A stretch of DNA of 64,000 nt from Pachypanchax playfairii (GCA_006937955.1 SSNP01000135.1:327279-391278); one strand, 5' to 3'; numbered from the stretch's first letter, positions 18,356 to 30,464 are shown. The notes: generated from the sequence alone by a model not told the origin. Numbers and translations are program-made.

Positions 18356-19927
18356 GTACTATTTCAGAAATTTTAAAGTTACTTTTGGAAGCCCGGGAAA
18401 CTTTTTTAAAAAAGATTTTGTGTCCGTAATTACAAGATAAATAAAAATAAACACAAAACCAGTGCTCAGAAAGATTAGACGCAATCAAAAAAATAAATAA
18501 TTCATTATGAGCATTATGTTATTTAATTTCATAGTTTGATTTGACATTATTTTATTTGACACTTTTTATTAAATTTGTTTTTATGTAACATGTATTATCT
18601 GCATCAACATGCAATAGATGTTTTATAGTAAAATCAACATGTAAATGTAAAGACATTTATTTTTGCCTTTTTTTTTGCAATAAAAATTGTTTCAGGAAAA
18701 AATGTCGTAAATCCGCAAAAACTGAGGATTTAAAAAGAACTCATTTTGACGACAAGATATGAAACCTTGTAAAAGAAGGTGCACAGCTAATTTTCAGGCT
18801 GAGCTGGAGTCAAGTTAGGAAATTCTACAATTTCATGACTTAAGTTTGCAGGATCACATATGAAAAGTTAATGCTGTGATGATACACAATGTGTTGTGGT
18901 ACAACTTTGTCTCTTTTTCCTGTAAAAGACAGTTGCACATTTGCCGTGCATTGTGAATCATTTTGGAGCGGGTTGGAGGAATTGAAAGGTGAGAAGTTAG
19001 CTGTGGTTATAACCCACACACATTTCCTATAAATATCTATAAAAAGCCACATGAAATCATAAGGAAAACAGGAACAGGGATGACATACACAGTTGCCAAG
19101 TACTTTATTTTTAAAAAATCCCAATAAAGATACCACTCTGTCTGTGTTTGAAACTTTAGCTAAAAATATAAATATGCAATAAAACCACATTGAATCAGAG
19201 AGGTAGGTGAGAGCTGCTTTTAGACTGCCGCTTTACACCCACGTTCTGACTTGTTTTATTTTAATGCACCTCAAAGCTGTTCTGTGGGATAAAATATCCA
19301 GTTACACTGGGTCATGTGAGCAGCCCTGTTGTTGCATATTGCCAGAGCTGGATCTTGTGCTTTTAGTGCCTTAAGTGCCCCCAAATGTTCCTGTTCAGGT
19401 TTGGTGGTGACATAATAAAGTGGGTGACATGTTCAAACAATATGAAAAGGTTTTACTTCAAGTCGACAACCACAACTTTTAGGAAATAATTATAAATACC
19501 ATGAGCCAAACAGAATGTGCAAACAAGGCAACATCGAATTATTGCTCAGACAGAATACTCAATATGTTCAACATGATGCTACTTATCTAGTATTTTTACT
19601 GCATTATAAATGAGGCTGCACTAATAGTACATTATTTTAGCATCATCAGATATTTTTTCCTGAAGTAAACTAGTACAGATGAAAAGGCAAAATTAAGGCT
19701 TGGAGGTTCTTTTATGACTAAAATATTACATTTACGCCTGTCAGTGGTATTTGCAACCTGTTCTGAGATTTATTCATGGCCCTTCCCCATCACAGAGCAC
19801 AGTGCAGTGCTGCAGGACATGTTCAGGGTCAGGTAAATAAATGGGAAATTACAGGTGTTGTTGTTGTTGGTTATTGTTTTCTGGGAGCTGGAGTGTTCTG
19901 CAAAGAACCTTTTGCTTTTCCCAGAAC
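18356..19927. other. Gene-free spacer
   Basis: AT-rich, with no supported gene. Open frames of 61-116 codons on either strand lack motifs and are probably chance. Confidence 0.45.
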
Positions 19928-19979
19928 TTTTCTGAACCGAGATGTCGGATGTTTTTCCTAGAATCTGCTGTAGTCAGTG

Positions 19980-20052
19980 GAAAGCTCAGTTGGTAAAGTT
20001 GCCTGATTTCCATGTAGGGAGGGGATACGGGTTCAAATCCCTGCTGGGAAAA
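19980..20052 (+). repeat. tRNA-like sequence (SINE head or tRNA pseudogene)
   Basis: An A-box-like AGCTCAGTTGGTAAAG is followed at the proper distance by a B-box GGTTCAAATCC and a closing CTGCTGGGAAA. The internal promoter layout is that of a tRNA, but I cannot fold a convincing acceptor stem and anticodon arm, so it is more likely a SINE head or pseudogene. The duplicate is at about 22511-22583. Confidence 0.5.
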
Positions 20053-20247
20053 TGAGTATTAAAATATCAGCTTCCAGTGTGGGTTCTTTGCGCTACTCCA
20101 TACCTCATACAATAATGAGAAATGATTAAACGTACAACATGCTGGCTCAGACGTCACCTGGCCAAACAAGGTCTGCATCAGGTTTTGGGGAACCAGAGAA
20201 CCTTGATGAAAAATGGACTGGAACAAGATGCAAATGTGTATACAGTA

Positions 20248-20642
20248 CAGTGAAACCTCGATATAGTGGACACTTACAGGACGTTTTGTCCGTTATGGTG
20301 GAGTGTCCACGCCAGAGGGGCAGAGTGTCCAGGTGTCCTGTCATCTAGGAATGTCTGTAAACCATTGTCACAGACATTTCCTCAGTCCTCCTTCTAAATA
20401 TGTCTCAACTTGGAATAAAATTTAATGGATACTCAGTTTTCAGGTTTTTTTGTTTCATTTTTGTTTCGTTAACTGTCCGTTAGTGAATTTTCACTGATTT
20501 TATTTTTTGGGCAAACAAAAAGTGTCCGTTGTCCTGAACAGCGGGGTGTCCGCTCCAGAGGGGTTACATAAGTAGTTAAAACACTTGGTTGGCCCAAAAC
20601 CTGTCCGCTCACGAGGGGTGTCCACAGGGCGGGGTTTCACTG
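20248..20642. mobile_element. Tc/mariner-type MITE
   Basis: Starts TA|CAGTGAAACCTCGATATAGT and ends with the inverted relative ...GGCGGGGTTTCACTG, 395 bp. The left TA is present; on the right TG replaces it, apparently by mutation. The interior repeats the word GTGTCC many times. Ends of this type resemble pogo/Tigger elements. The second copy, at 22779-23209, lies in the duplicated segment. Confidence 0.6.
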
Positions 20643-21012
20643 TGTATAAATTTCACTTACATTAATTTTACTAACTAATTTAACTGACTAGCTAACAATA
20701 GGGGAACTAGAGCATGTAATACAAGCTTGATTTCCTCAAGAGTTGTATAATAAGTTGTAGAAAAGTCTGCAGGAGGCGTATTCAGACAGGAGGTTTCTCC
20801 CTACAGGAACGGAGAGTTAGCACACATCATATCCTGCTCTAGTATTGTCTTTTACATTAAATGACAGCTTGTAATGAGCTAGCTCCACCCTGCTTTTATA
20901 TGTCTCACTCAGCGGAGGCTGGAGTTTGGGTTCCAATTGCAGATCTGCAAAAAATGCTGATTCATGCAGGGTTTATATGCGTTGCTGAGTCAGGTTTGAG
21001 TCAAGGTTGCTA

Positions 21013-22457
21013 CAGTGGGGCAAAAAAGTATTTAGTCAGCCACCAATTGTGTAAGTTCTCCCACTTAAAAAGATCAGAGAGGCCTGTAATTTTCATCATA
21101 GGTATACCTCAACTATGAGAGACAAAATGAGGAAAAAAAATCCAGAAAATCACATTGTCTGATTTTTAAAGAATTTATTTGCAAATTATGGTGGAAAATA
21201 AGTATTTGGTCACCTACAAACAAGTAAGATTTCTGGCTTTCACAGACCTGTAACTTCTTTAAGAGGCTCCTCGGTCCTCCACTCGTTACCTGTATTAATG
21301 GCACCTGTGTGAACTCATTATCAATATAAAAGACACCTGTCCACAACCTCAAACAGTCACGCTCCAAACTCCACTATGGCCAAGACCAAAGAGCTGTCAA
21401 AGGACACCAGAAACAAAATTGTAGACCTTCACCAGGCTGGGAAGACTGAATCTGCAATAGGTACGCAGCTTGGTGTGAAGAAATCAACTGTGGGAGCAAT
21501 TATTAGAAAATGGAAGACATACAAGACCACTGATAATCTCCCTCGATCTGGGGCTCCACGCAAGATCTCACCCCGTGGGGTCAAAATGATCACAAGAACG
21601 GTGAGCAAAAATCCCAGAACCACACGGAGGGACCTAGTGAATGACCTGCAGAGAGCTGGGACCAAAGTAACAAAGGCTACCATCAGTAACACACTACGCC
21701 GCCAGGGACTCAAATCCTGCAGTGCCAGACGTGTCCCCCTGCTGAAGCCAGGACACGTCCAGGCCCGTCTGCGGTTTGCTAGAGAGCATTTGGATGATCC
21801 AGAAGAGGATTGGGAGAACATCATATGGTCAGATGAAACCAAAATAGAACTTTTTGGTAGAAACTCAACTTGTCGTGTTTGGAGGGGAAAGAATGCTGAG
21901 TTGGATCCAAAGAACACCATACCTACTGTAAAGCATGGGGGTGGAAACATCATGCTTTGGGGCTGTTTTTCTGCAAGGGGACCAGGACGACTGATCCGTG
22001 TAAAGGAAAGAATGAATGGGGCCATGTATCGTAAGATTTTGAGTGAAAACCTCCTTCCATCAGCAAGGGCATTGAAAATGAGACGTGGCTGGGTCTTTCA
22101 GCATGACAATGATCCCAAACACACCGCCCGGGCAACGAAGGAGTGGCTTCGTAAGAAGCATTTCAAGGTCCTGGAGTGGCCTAGCCAGTCTCCAGATCTC
22201 AACCCATAGAAAATCTCTGGAGGGAGTTGAAAGTCCGTGTTGCCCAGCGTCAGCCCCAAAACATCACTGCTCTAGAGGAGATCTGCATGGAGGAATGGGC
22301 CAAAATACCAGCAACAGTGTGTGAAAACCTTGTGAAGACTTACAGAAAACGTTTGACCTCTGTCATTGCCAACAAAGGCTATATAACAAAGTATTGAGAT
22401 TAACTTTTGTTATTGACCAAATACTTATTTTCCACCATAATTTGCAAATAAATTCTT
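21013..22457 (+). mobile_element. Tc1-like transposon, copy 1, cut off at its 3' end
   Basis: Begins at a TA with CAGTGGGGCAAAAAAGTATT and matches the complete element at 60783-62380 in inverted orientation. The sequence stops inside the 3' terminal repeat at the N (22458), so the last 170 or so bases are not in the assembly here. The transposase frame is broken by one base (see 21376-22397). The family looks like the Passport-type Tc1 of fishes; that name is from memory. Confidence 0.9.
21376..22397 (+). pseudogene. Tc1 transposase, frameshifted
   Basis: The frame opens MAKTKELSKDTRNK and runs 277 codons to a stop at 22207-22209. Compared with the intact copy at 60999-62021, one C is missing from the CCCC run in AACCCCATAG, which turns Asn-Pro-Ile-Glu into Asn-Pro-stop. 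The truncated product keeps the paired-like DNA-binding domain (residues about 1-120), the first catalytic Asp (SDETK, 153) and the second (QHDND, 244). It loses the catalytic Glu and the C-terminus. The original reading resumes in another frame to a TGA at 22395-22397. At residue 29 it has Ala-Ile-Gly-Thr where the intact copy has Lys, and at residue 63 Lys where the intact copy has Asn. A one-base sequencing error cannot be excluded. Confidence 0.9.
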
Positions 22458-22458
22458 N

Positions 22459-23579
22459 TTTTCTGAACCGAGATGTCGGATGTTTTTCCTAGAATCTGCT
22501 GTAGTCAGTGGAAAGCTCAGTTGGTAAAGTTGCCTGATTTCCATGTAGGGAGGGGATACGGGTTCAAATCCCTGCTGGGAAAATGAGTATTAAAATATCA
22601 GCTTCCAGTGTGGGTTCTTTGCGCTACTCCATACCTCATACAATAATGAGAAATGATTAAACGTACAACATGCTGGCTCAGACGTCACCTGGCCAAACAA
22701 GGTCTGCATCAGGTTTTGGGGAACCAGAGAACCTTGATGAAAAATGGACTGGAACAAGATGCAAATGTGTATACAGTACAGTGAAACCTCGATATAGTGG
22801 ACACTTACAGGACGTTTTGTCCGTTATGGTGGAGTGTCCACGCCAGAGGGGCAGAGTGTCCAGGTGTCCTGTCATCTAGGAATGTCTGTAAACCATTGTC
22901 ACAGACATTTCCTCGGTACATAAGCCTTTTTTATAAACTAGCGTTTGGTCAAATGTCCTTCTGAATGTGTCTCAACTTGGAATAAAATTTAATGGATACT
23001 CAGTTTTCAGGTTTTTTTGTTTCATTTTTGTTTCGTTCACTGTCCGTTAGTCAATTTTCACTGATTTTATTTTTTGGGCAAACAAAAAGTGTCCGTTGTC
23101 CTGAACAGCGGGGTGTCCGCTCCAGAGGGGTTACATAAGTAGTTAAAACACTTGGTTGGCCCAAAACCTGTCCGCTCACGAGGGGTGTCCACAGGGCGGG
23201 GTTTCACTGTGTATAAATTTCACTTACATTAATTTTACTAACTAATTTAACTGACTAGCTAACAATAGGGGAACTAGAGCATGTAATACAAGCTTGATTT
23301 CCTCAAGAGTTGTATAATAAGTTGTAGAAAAGTCTGCAGGAGGCGTATTCAGACAGGAGGTTTCTCCCTACAGGAACGGAGAGTTAGCACACATCATATC
23401 CTGCTCTAGTATTGTCTTTTACATTAAATGACAGCTTGTAATGAGCTAGCTCCACCCTGCTTTTATATGTCTCACTCAGCGGAGGCTGGAGTTTGGGTTC
23501 CAATTGCAGATCTGCAAAAAATGCTGATTCATGCAGGGTTTATATGCGTTGCTGAGTCAGGTTTGAGTCATGGTTGCTA
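22459..23579. repeat. Duplicated segment, copy 2 (empty Tc1 site)
   Basis: Second copy of 19928-21012, containing its own tRNA-like sequence (about 22511-22583) and MITE (22779-23209). At 23578-23579 the TA target is followed directly by genomic AAGCTTTACAAG rather than by Tc1. This is the pre-insertion allele or paralogue. Confidence 0.85.
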
Positions 23580-23822
23580 AAAGCTTTACAAGAAAGACTG
23601 ACTTTAGTGACGTAGTAGGTGTAAAGTATTGGCTTTATTTTCACTCTCACATTGAGCTTTATGACGCACAAATTTACAAGTTAATCCCCGATTTTGCATC
23701 CAAGTGCATTGTGGGTAAAACTCGTCATCTAAGGGCCCGGTCATTTGCTCCGCCCCCTGCCTGGCTCTGATTTGTTCCGCTAATGATCCCATGGTTAGAT
23801 CTGTGTTAACCAGATGGACAGT

Positions 23823-24530
23823 AGCTACGTTTACATGGGCACATTTAATCGGAATAAACGCCCAATCGGATAAAAAAGACGTCATGTAAACATGTAAATC
23901 AGAATGTTTTGATCCGATGCAGCCTGATCAGAATGAAATTTACTTCCTATCGAGAGGGGTGGTTTTGTCCGATCTTCATTCGGATAGACGTGCATGTATA
24001 CACCCATTCAGAAAGAAAGGGTGAAAAGAGCCCACTGCGCATGCGTACAACTTCAGCGTGACGTCTTTCTGCTTTCGCAGACCCAAGTAGAAAACATAGC
24101 GGGAGGTAAACAGAAGTGGTCTGCTGGTGCAGTCATCCTGTCATCCTGCTCTCCTCTCCTGTGGCGGAGGAGCAGTAGTAATATGTATTCTACCTCTAAC
24201 TTGGTTAATGCGACCAGTAAAAACCCAAACATAAAGGTAATCACCCGCAGAAGGTCCATACAGGGGATAACGTGAGTCAGCTCGAGCACACGATGGGGCG
24301 GGAAAGACGTGCAGAAAGGTCGGAGTTTGTTTACTTTTTTTTCTTCCCCCGGAAAGACAACTCGCTGTGCGCATGCTCAACTCATTTAACCTGATTGAGT
24401 GCTTGGTGCATGTGTACTCATGGCATGATCAGATCATTTCAGTTAGTATCCATGTAAACAGGGATTTGGGAATTCCGATCGACCAAGATTTTAATCAGAT
24501 TGGGGAAATTTGGCGCATGTAAACGTAGCT
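23823..24530. mobile_element. Inverted-repeat DNA transposon, non-autonomous
   Basis: Left end AGCTACGTTTACATG, right end CATGTAAACGTAGCT, a perfect 15-bp inverted pair. Weaker similarity continues inward (AATCGGA against TCTGATT). Total 708 bp. The centre (about 24050-24300) is GC-richer and may be captured sequence, but no domain was recognised. No clear target duplication could be fixed, so the superfamily is left open. Confidence 0.65.
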
Positions 24531-24872
24531 AATGAGACGCAGTCTGGGCGTTTAACCGAAAATCAAAACCTATCTTCAGGGTTTGAGCCTGTTGAGCTTA
24601 ATTACACAAAGTGAACAGGCTTTGTAGTTTACATTTAAACAAAACTTAGAATTCTGTTCTAACAACTGCAACAAAAGCAGCAGTTTCTTCTCAGCATATA
24701 AATATGCATGAAATATTCATCAGGCATTACCAAGAAGGCCTGGCTGAGACAAAGACCCGCATTTTATTATAAATTTTATTATTGTATCTTTTTTCTTAAC
24801 AGTGAACTTTGTTGTTGCATCAGCTGTTGGCATGTGCTATGAACAGCTGCATGAGCTTCTTAAACACAAATA

Positions 24873-24873
24873 A

Positions 24874-24912
<39 letters not shown>
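24873..24912. repeat. Compound (CT)n(AT)n microsatellite
   Basis: About nine CT units followed by about nine AT units at 24873-24912. Such repeats often break assemblies; the 323-N gap lies 450 bp further on. Confidence 0.85.
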
Positions 24913-24938
24913 AAAACATTGATAGGTGAAGTTTTAAA

Positions 24939-25360
24939 GAAGGATTCCAAAGCTTGTTTTCAGATTCAGTTTCAACATGTATGAAAATTATGTAACTAAA
25001 ATAATAAAATGTTTATAAAGCACTTATCATCTAAAATAAATTGGGGGGGAGATTTGAAAATTACTAACAAGTATTTAGAAATAAAAACCTAATCCTGAGA
25101 AACTATTCTAAATGCATCTTCAGTTTAAAATCTGAAAACATTTCTAAATTCAGTTTATATAATTTTCGGATTTTGGATTTTAGAAATCTGTATAAATTAG
25201 AACATGTAGTTCACTAAAAAATTGTTGTTACAGTAAATCTGTTAAAAGTTCAAGGTGATACCAGTAAGGCAGATGTTTTCACTGCACACTCCCATCTGAA
25301 ATTACATAATATTTAGTCACTAAGTGGACTTTTTAAATCTAAAGTGACTCACAGGGAGAA
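24939..25360. repeat. Gap-flanking duplicate, left copy
   Basis: 422 bp starting GAAGGATTCCAAAGC and ending CACAGGGAGAA. It appears identical by eye to 25684-26105 and ends exactly at the run of Ns. Confidence 0.9.
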
Positions 25361-25683
25361 NNNNNNNNNNNNNNNNNNNNNNNNNNNNNNNNNNNNNNNN
25401 NNNNNNNNNNNNNNNNNNNNNNNNNNNNNNNNNNNNNNNNNNNNNNNNNNNNNNNNNNNNNNNNNNNNNNNNNNNNNNNNNNNNNNNNNNNNNNNNNNNN
25501 NNNNNNNNNNNNNNNNNNNNNNNNNNNNNNNNNNNNNNNNNNNNNNNNNNNNNNNNNNNNNNNNNNNNNNNNNNNNNNNNNNNNNNNNNNNNNNNNNNNN
25601 NNNNNNNNNNNNNNNNNNNNNNNNNNNNNNNNNNNNNNNNNNNNNNNNNNNNNNNNNNNNNNNNNNNNNNNNNNNNNNNNNNN
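25361..25683. other. Assembly gap (323 N)
   Basis: A run of Ns flanked on both sides by the same 422-bp sequence. The likely cause is two contig ends that overlap but were not merged, in which case the true gap may be zero or negative in length. Confidence 0.95.
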
Positions 25684-26105
25684 GAAGGATTCCAAAGCTT
25701 GTTTTCAGATTCAGTTTCAACATGTATGAAAATTATGTAACTAAAATAATAAAATGTTTATAAAGCACTTATCATCTAAAATAAATTGGGGGGGAGATTT
25801 GAAAATTACTAACAAGTATTTAGAAATAAAAACCTAATCCTGAGAAACTATTCTAAATGCATCTTCAGTTTAAAATCTGAAAACATTTCTAAATTCAGTT
25901 TATATAATTTTCGGATTTTGGATTTTAGAAATCTGTATAAATTAGAACATGTAGTTCACTAAAAAATTGTTGTTACAGTAAATCTGTTAAAAGTTCAAGG
26001 TGATACCAGTAAGGCAGATGTTTTCACTGCACACTCCCATCTGAAATTACATAATATTTAGTCACTAAGTGGACTTTTTAAATCTAAAGTGACTCACAGG
26101 GAGAA
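25684..26105. repeat. Gap-flanking duplicate, right copy
   Basis: Second copy of 24939-25360, starting immediately after the Ns and continuing into new sequence at 26106. Confidence 0.9.
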
Positions 26106-28700
26106 ACAACATCAAGGCTCTGATATGGGATAGAGTTCAACAAATGGGCTATTAAAGTTCAAAGTAAGTTCAACTTAGGCGTGTTACGATGTTGGGGGTT
26201 AGTGGAAAGAAGGTGTTCTTCAAAGACAAATCTTTTTAAGATTTTTCAATTTAGAGTGGGAAGCCCCAGTTTTAAATAATTCAAATTAAAGTGGACTCAA
26301 ATGGAAAAATTGAGAGTTTTCAGGGTGAAGGGGGGCACGTGCAAAACCTGAAGAAAATCTGTAGCAGTGGATCGTGGTGGCCTCAGTAATAACACTGAAG
26401 TCAGTAATTTGAAGAGAGGAAACACCCTGCTACTCTGCATCAACTGCAGCAGCGGCCAAAACAAACTTTTGAAAAAGACCGAACCAGCCGGTCAGAAACA
26501 AACAAGAATAATTAAACTGTTTTGTTACCAAATATTGGGCGCTGGCAAGGAAAGACCGCAGTTTGATAGACATGTCTGTGGTGCGTTTGAGGAAGAACGA
26601 TCCATGTCGCCATGACTCATTTTCTGCACATTACACTACGCCTCTGAAAATCCCCTTTTGCACACATTTTCATTCATTTTCAGGGAATCCACATTGTCCG
26701 TATATGGAAAACCTGGTCTAATAAGCCTACTTACACCAAATAGCAATGTTCTGGAAATTTGGAATGAGAAAACAGTTTCTAAAATTTACACATATATGCT
26801 ATGTATGTAAACATTCCTAGGAAATTACAGACATCATATCCTGAAGTAACTTGGATTTTCTTTGGCTTCTTAAAGAATTCCTCTTCAATCAAATCCTTTG
26901 ATCTCACACTCCCACCAGCATACATCAAGAAAGCCTCGCAGAAGTGAAAACCTAGATCCAATCAAATTAAGGATTTGCTGACATGAAAATTTATTGCTAG
27001 CTTAAGGGTACACTGAATCTTCCAAACTGCCCCACAACTGTGAATCCACATTTTCATTTCAGCTGTGAGATGAAAAACACAGGAATGTACTCACAGAGGA
27101 CTGCTCGAGTGGAATTTTTGCTGGGAATTTCCCACTAGGCGCTGTGTGTGTGTGTATGTGTGTGTTTTGCACATGAGTAGTGTGTCTCCAGTCCAAGTTA
27201 AGTGCCTGTCTCTGAGTCTAAACAAGAGTGAGTGACTCAGGTGCACTTATCTCTTTGAGAATGTAAACAAGTGTTCAGGTGAGAGGTGCCGACAAAAAAA
27301 AACGTGTTGTGTTCATGTGCCAATCCAATTTCAGATCATTTATAGAAGATTGAGGAGAAAATTGCTTTGTTTTTTAAGTACACGCTGTCCTCCGAATGTA
27401 AAGAAACACCCTGCATTAAAACCCAACTATGAGCCCGTGGTTATTCAAAACAGATCTTTACCTTTGTGGAGGGAAATAGCTTTATTTGAAGAAGTACTTT
27501 TGAGAAATGAAAACGCTGTGTTAAAGAATAGTTTCACAGAGGTTAAGGACCGCAGCTGAACTACAGTAGCATGGCTAATTTCAGCCTGCATCATTCCTTT
27601 TGTGAAATCCCCCAAACCTTCCCCCTGGCCAATAAGATAATGGACTTTTCAGGCCTCCCGTTGCAGCCGCTCTGCTGCAGATCCACCGCAGCTAGTTAAC
27701 TGGCTGTACGCAGTGGCCATGTTTTGCCATAAATTGCTTTCCCAGGATTGGGAACTGGGTGGTGTTAAAGAGACGAGACACAGAGCGCTCAGACGGTGGA
27801 AATGCAGGGCATAAGGGGAAGCTTTGTTGTCCAGATGTGCACTGCAGCAGTCAGCCAAGCGCACATCTGCAACTGTTTGAAGCTACTGGGGGAATTCCGC
27901 CTTTGGTGATCTTCTCTAGTTATTTTGTCCTACTGGATCCTCGTCTTGGGACAATGAGCTGTTTGATTGCCCCCCTTCATTCTTCCTCTTAAGTTTCCTT
28001 TTCTGTGTCATGAACTGTTTCCCCATGTACAGACAAACAGGCTGGACTGGTAGCTGCTCCAGGAGGCGTGGGATTCTTTGTAAAGGACATTTAAGGAGAA
28101 GATGAAAGAACACAGACATAACAAGTTTGGCTATGGGGTTATGTTTGTTGTCCTTCTCTTTCAATCCACTTTGCCACATATATAATTACAGTGACAAAAG
28201 AAAAGTGTAACGTGAAGTGATTCATGAAAGGGTGCAGGTTTAAAATTAAACAGTTTTTAAAAAATGTATTTATACATTTTTCCAGTACTGGTGAGCATGT
28301 AAATTTAACAACAGGGCCAAAAATATCTATTGTTATGCCACAACGTGGGTTGGCTCCGACACAACAAAAGCAGGGAGTTTCCTCAAGTCCAGGATGTCAC
28401 CCAATTTCCTTGTATTTGTCAAGATTTAGGACAAGATGTTTCAATAAACAAAGATCGACCCTTGAATTCACTCCAATGTTTGATTTGTGCACAGTATGTT
28501 CTTCATATTGTCTCATGTCCAGTATAGGACAGAAAGGGACATGTAGCATCAGATAACAGTCCATGGTCTTGTTTTCTGTGTTCTGTTAGTGGCTTCTTCC
28601 TCTTTCTTTAGAAGTGACCTGAGCCAGCACGAAGACCGACACACAAACTCTGTTGTTTCCTTTTGGGTTATAAGAGACGCAGCCGAACTGTCCGGTTGTT
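26106..28700. other. Gene-free spacer
   Basis: No exon, RNA gene or well-defined repeat was recognised. A short GT-rich run lies at about 27144-27166. Open frames of 60-110 codons on both strands have no identifiable domains. Confidence 0.45.
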
Positions 28701-28702
28701 AA

Positions 28703-28800
28703 AAGTCAAGTCAAGTTTATTTATAGAGCACTTTAACATACGGCATGACACCTGACCAAAGTGCTGTACAGTAAATCATGAAATAAAACAAAATAGAAAA
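28703..28800. repeat. Fish dispersed repeat fragment
   Basis: AAGTTTATTTATAGAGCACTT followed by CCAAAGTGCTGTACAGTAAA is a short repeat seen very often in fish genomes, frequently near 3' UTRs. The following 100 bp is A-rich. Confidence 0.5.
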
Positions 28801-29177
28801 ATTTAACAATAAAAAAAATACCTAAACAAAGAATAAAAAAACTAGGAAGAAAAAATAAATAAAAAAGGGGTGCTGACACAACCGATATCAAACATCCATA
28901 ACCAAAAGCTAACTTAAAACAATAAATGAAGTCTTTTGAGCACAAGGGTACACAGGCACTTTCCTGTTAAGTGGAAGGACACTTGAGAAGGTGGTTCTAT
29001 CATTCCGAGCCAGCTGATAATAAGACACCATGTACAGAACATCAGGGTCGACACAATATGAGCTTTGTTTTAAACTTTCACCAAATTCAAAGAGTGGATT
29101 ACAAATAGAACGGGTGGATCATCTGGGAAAAAGAAGCTAACAAACATTATGCTACTGAACTACTATCTATGATTTTC

Positions 29178-29212
29178 TTTAACCTGACTAAATAAAGTTA
29201 AATAAAAAAAAT
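29178..29212 (+). repeat. Retroelement 3' tail
   Basis: AACCTGACTAAATAAAGTTA followed by AATAAAAAAA resembles the A-rich tail shared by many fish LINE and SINE copies (CCTGGTTAAATAAAGGTTAA type). Only the tail is recognisable. Confidence 0.4.
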
Positions 29213-29751
29213 CTACAGTTTAGTCAACACTGCTTTAGATTAAAAAATCAGTCCATTGAGAAACCGGTGTACGCTTACTGAACTCAGATGAATGTTTGTG
29301 GTAAACTAACTGTTAATCAAGCAGCTTCTGCTGATAAACCTGACCAGACTGCATGTGAAATTGAAACTAACCAGCGAGTTAGACGGAAACAAAGAAGAAG
29401 GAAGATAATAAAAAAAAAACCTGTTGTTCCAAAGTTACCTGGAAACTCAAAGTCCTTTTTACCACCTTGTCCGTGACCTCCTAAATGAGACTTTGTTGTG
29501 TATTTAGACACGCCAGTATGATGCGGGTGCGTCTGTTCTCCAGTTGACAAAACAGCAGTATCTCATGCCATGAATACGGGAAAACACTAAAAAAAGAATG
29601 AATTACTAGAATGATTTCAAGAACAAAAAGTGGGAGCATAGCAAACTTATTTCAGCATTCTGTATCTTGCCTCCTGATCTTCAAAGAGTCCCGATTTAAA
29701 GAACGACCCCAAACAAAACAAAATGGAACAGAAACAATATCTATCTATTGT

Positions 29752-29952
29752 TCACCCATTCATCCCTTTTGTCCACTTGTTCATGGATGGCTTGTGGAGG
29801 TACATCCAAGAGTCCTTCCCAATCCCATATAACCAGAACCCCCCTGAAGGGAGGCGACCAGACGGCATCCCCAACCACCTCAGCTGACTTAGTTTGACGT
29901 GGAGGAGCAGCGTCTCTACTCTGAACTTCTCCTGGATGATACAACATCTCAT
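29752..29952 (-). pseudogene. LINE polyprotein C-terminal remnant
   Basis: A minus-strand frame contains VETLLLHVKLSQLRWLGMPS followed by GRLP, close to the C-terminal block (PLLLRI..SQLRWLGHLVRMPPGRLPGE type) found downstream of reverse transcriptase in abundant fish LINEs. A short deletion has removed the residues between LG and MP. No polymerase domain is left. Confidence 0.6.
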
Positions 29953-30464
29953 CCTATCTGGCTGTGCCTAGCATCTTCAGACGAATGCACGGTCTAGCTT
30001 TTCTGTGATCCATATCTGGTTGAAGGTGGAACAATTTCATAAAAAGCTACATAGAAAAAAAAAACCTCCACAGGATGTTTAGTGGGGTGCAGAATGAAAG
30101 TACAGTGTTTCCTTTGAAAATTATGTTAAAATTAAAATACAATAAAATACTGATTTTGACAGGCACGGCGTTGGTACAGTACCATGTTTACATCTAACAG
30201 CCAACAGCAGCACCATTGCGGGTTGCCTAATATGACAAACAGTCTAAGGCTGGTACTGCAAAAAATGGCGGAGTCGGCAAGTCAAGCAGCTGCTTCAGAG
30301 CCCCGGAGATTTTATCCTAGGAGCAACCAGAGAAGATCAGAAACTAGAGGAGCTACAATAGATGGACCCAAATAAAAATTCGCCTCAGTGGCACCCTGTA
30401 AGAATAAACACCGAATTGCAGCTTTAATGATAGTCCTGACAAATCAATGACAAGATCATATACT
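29953..30464. other. Short spacer, nothing recognised
   Basis: Contains a 63-codon plus frame at 30184-30375 (…KMAESASQAAASEPRRFY…) with no recognised domain, splice context or homologue I can name. It is left unannotated as a gene. Confidence 0.4.

Larger units (their letters stand above)
19928..21012. repeat. Duplicated segment, copy 1 (probable haplotype duplication)
   Basis: Matches 22459-23579 nearly base for base, including unique-looking sequence. Differences are a few substitutions (for example GTTAACTG versus GTTCACTG) and one replaced stretch near 20386 that makes copy 2 36 bp longer. Copy 1 ends exactly at the TA where a Tc1 element begins; copy 2 has the same TA unoccupied. A single N at 22458 separates the units, so an assembly artefact is more likely than a true tandem duplication. 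Confidence 0.85.

Noticed and set aside
19980..20052. Functional tRNA gene
   Set aside because: A- and B-boxes are present, but no clean cloverleaf or terminator could be drawn; more likely a SINE head.
19928..23579. True tandem duplication
   Set aside because: The boundary is a single N inside a truncated Tc1, and the copies differ like alleles (filled versus empty TA). Assembly artefact preferred.
25339..25763. Long frames across the N run
   Set aside because: Made of unknown bases in an assembly gap.
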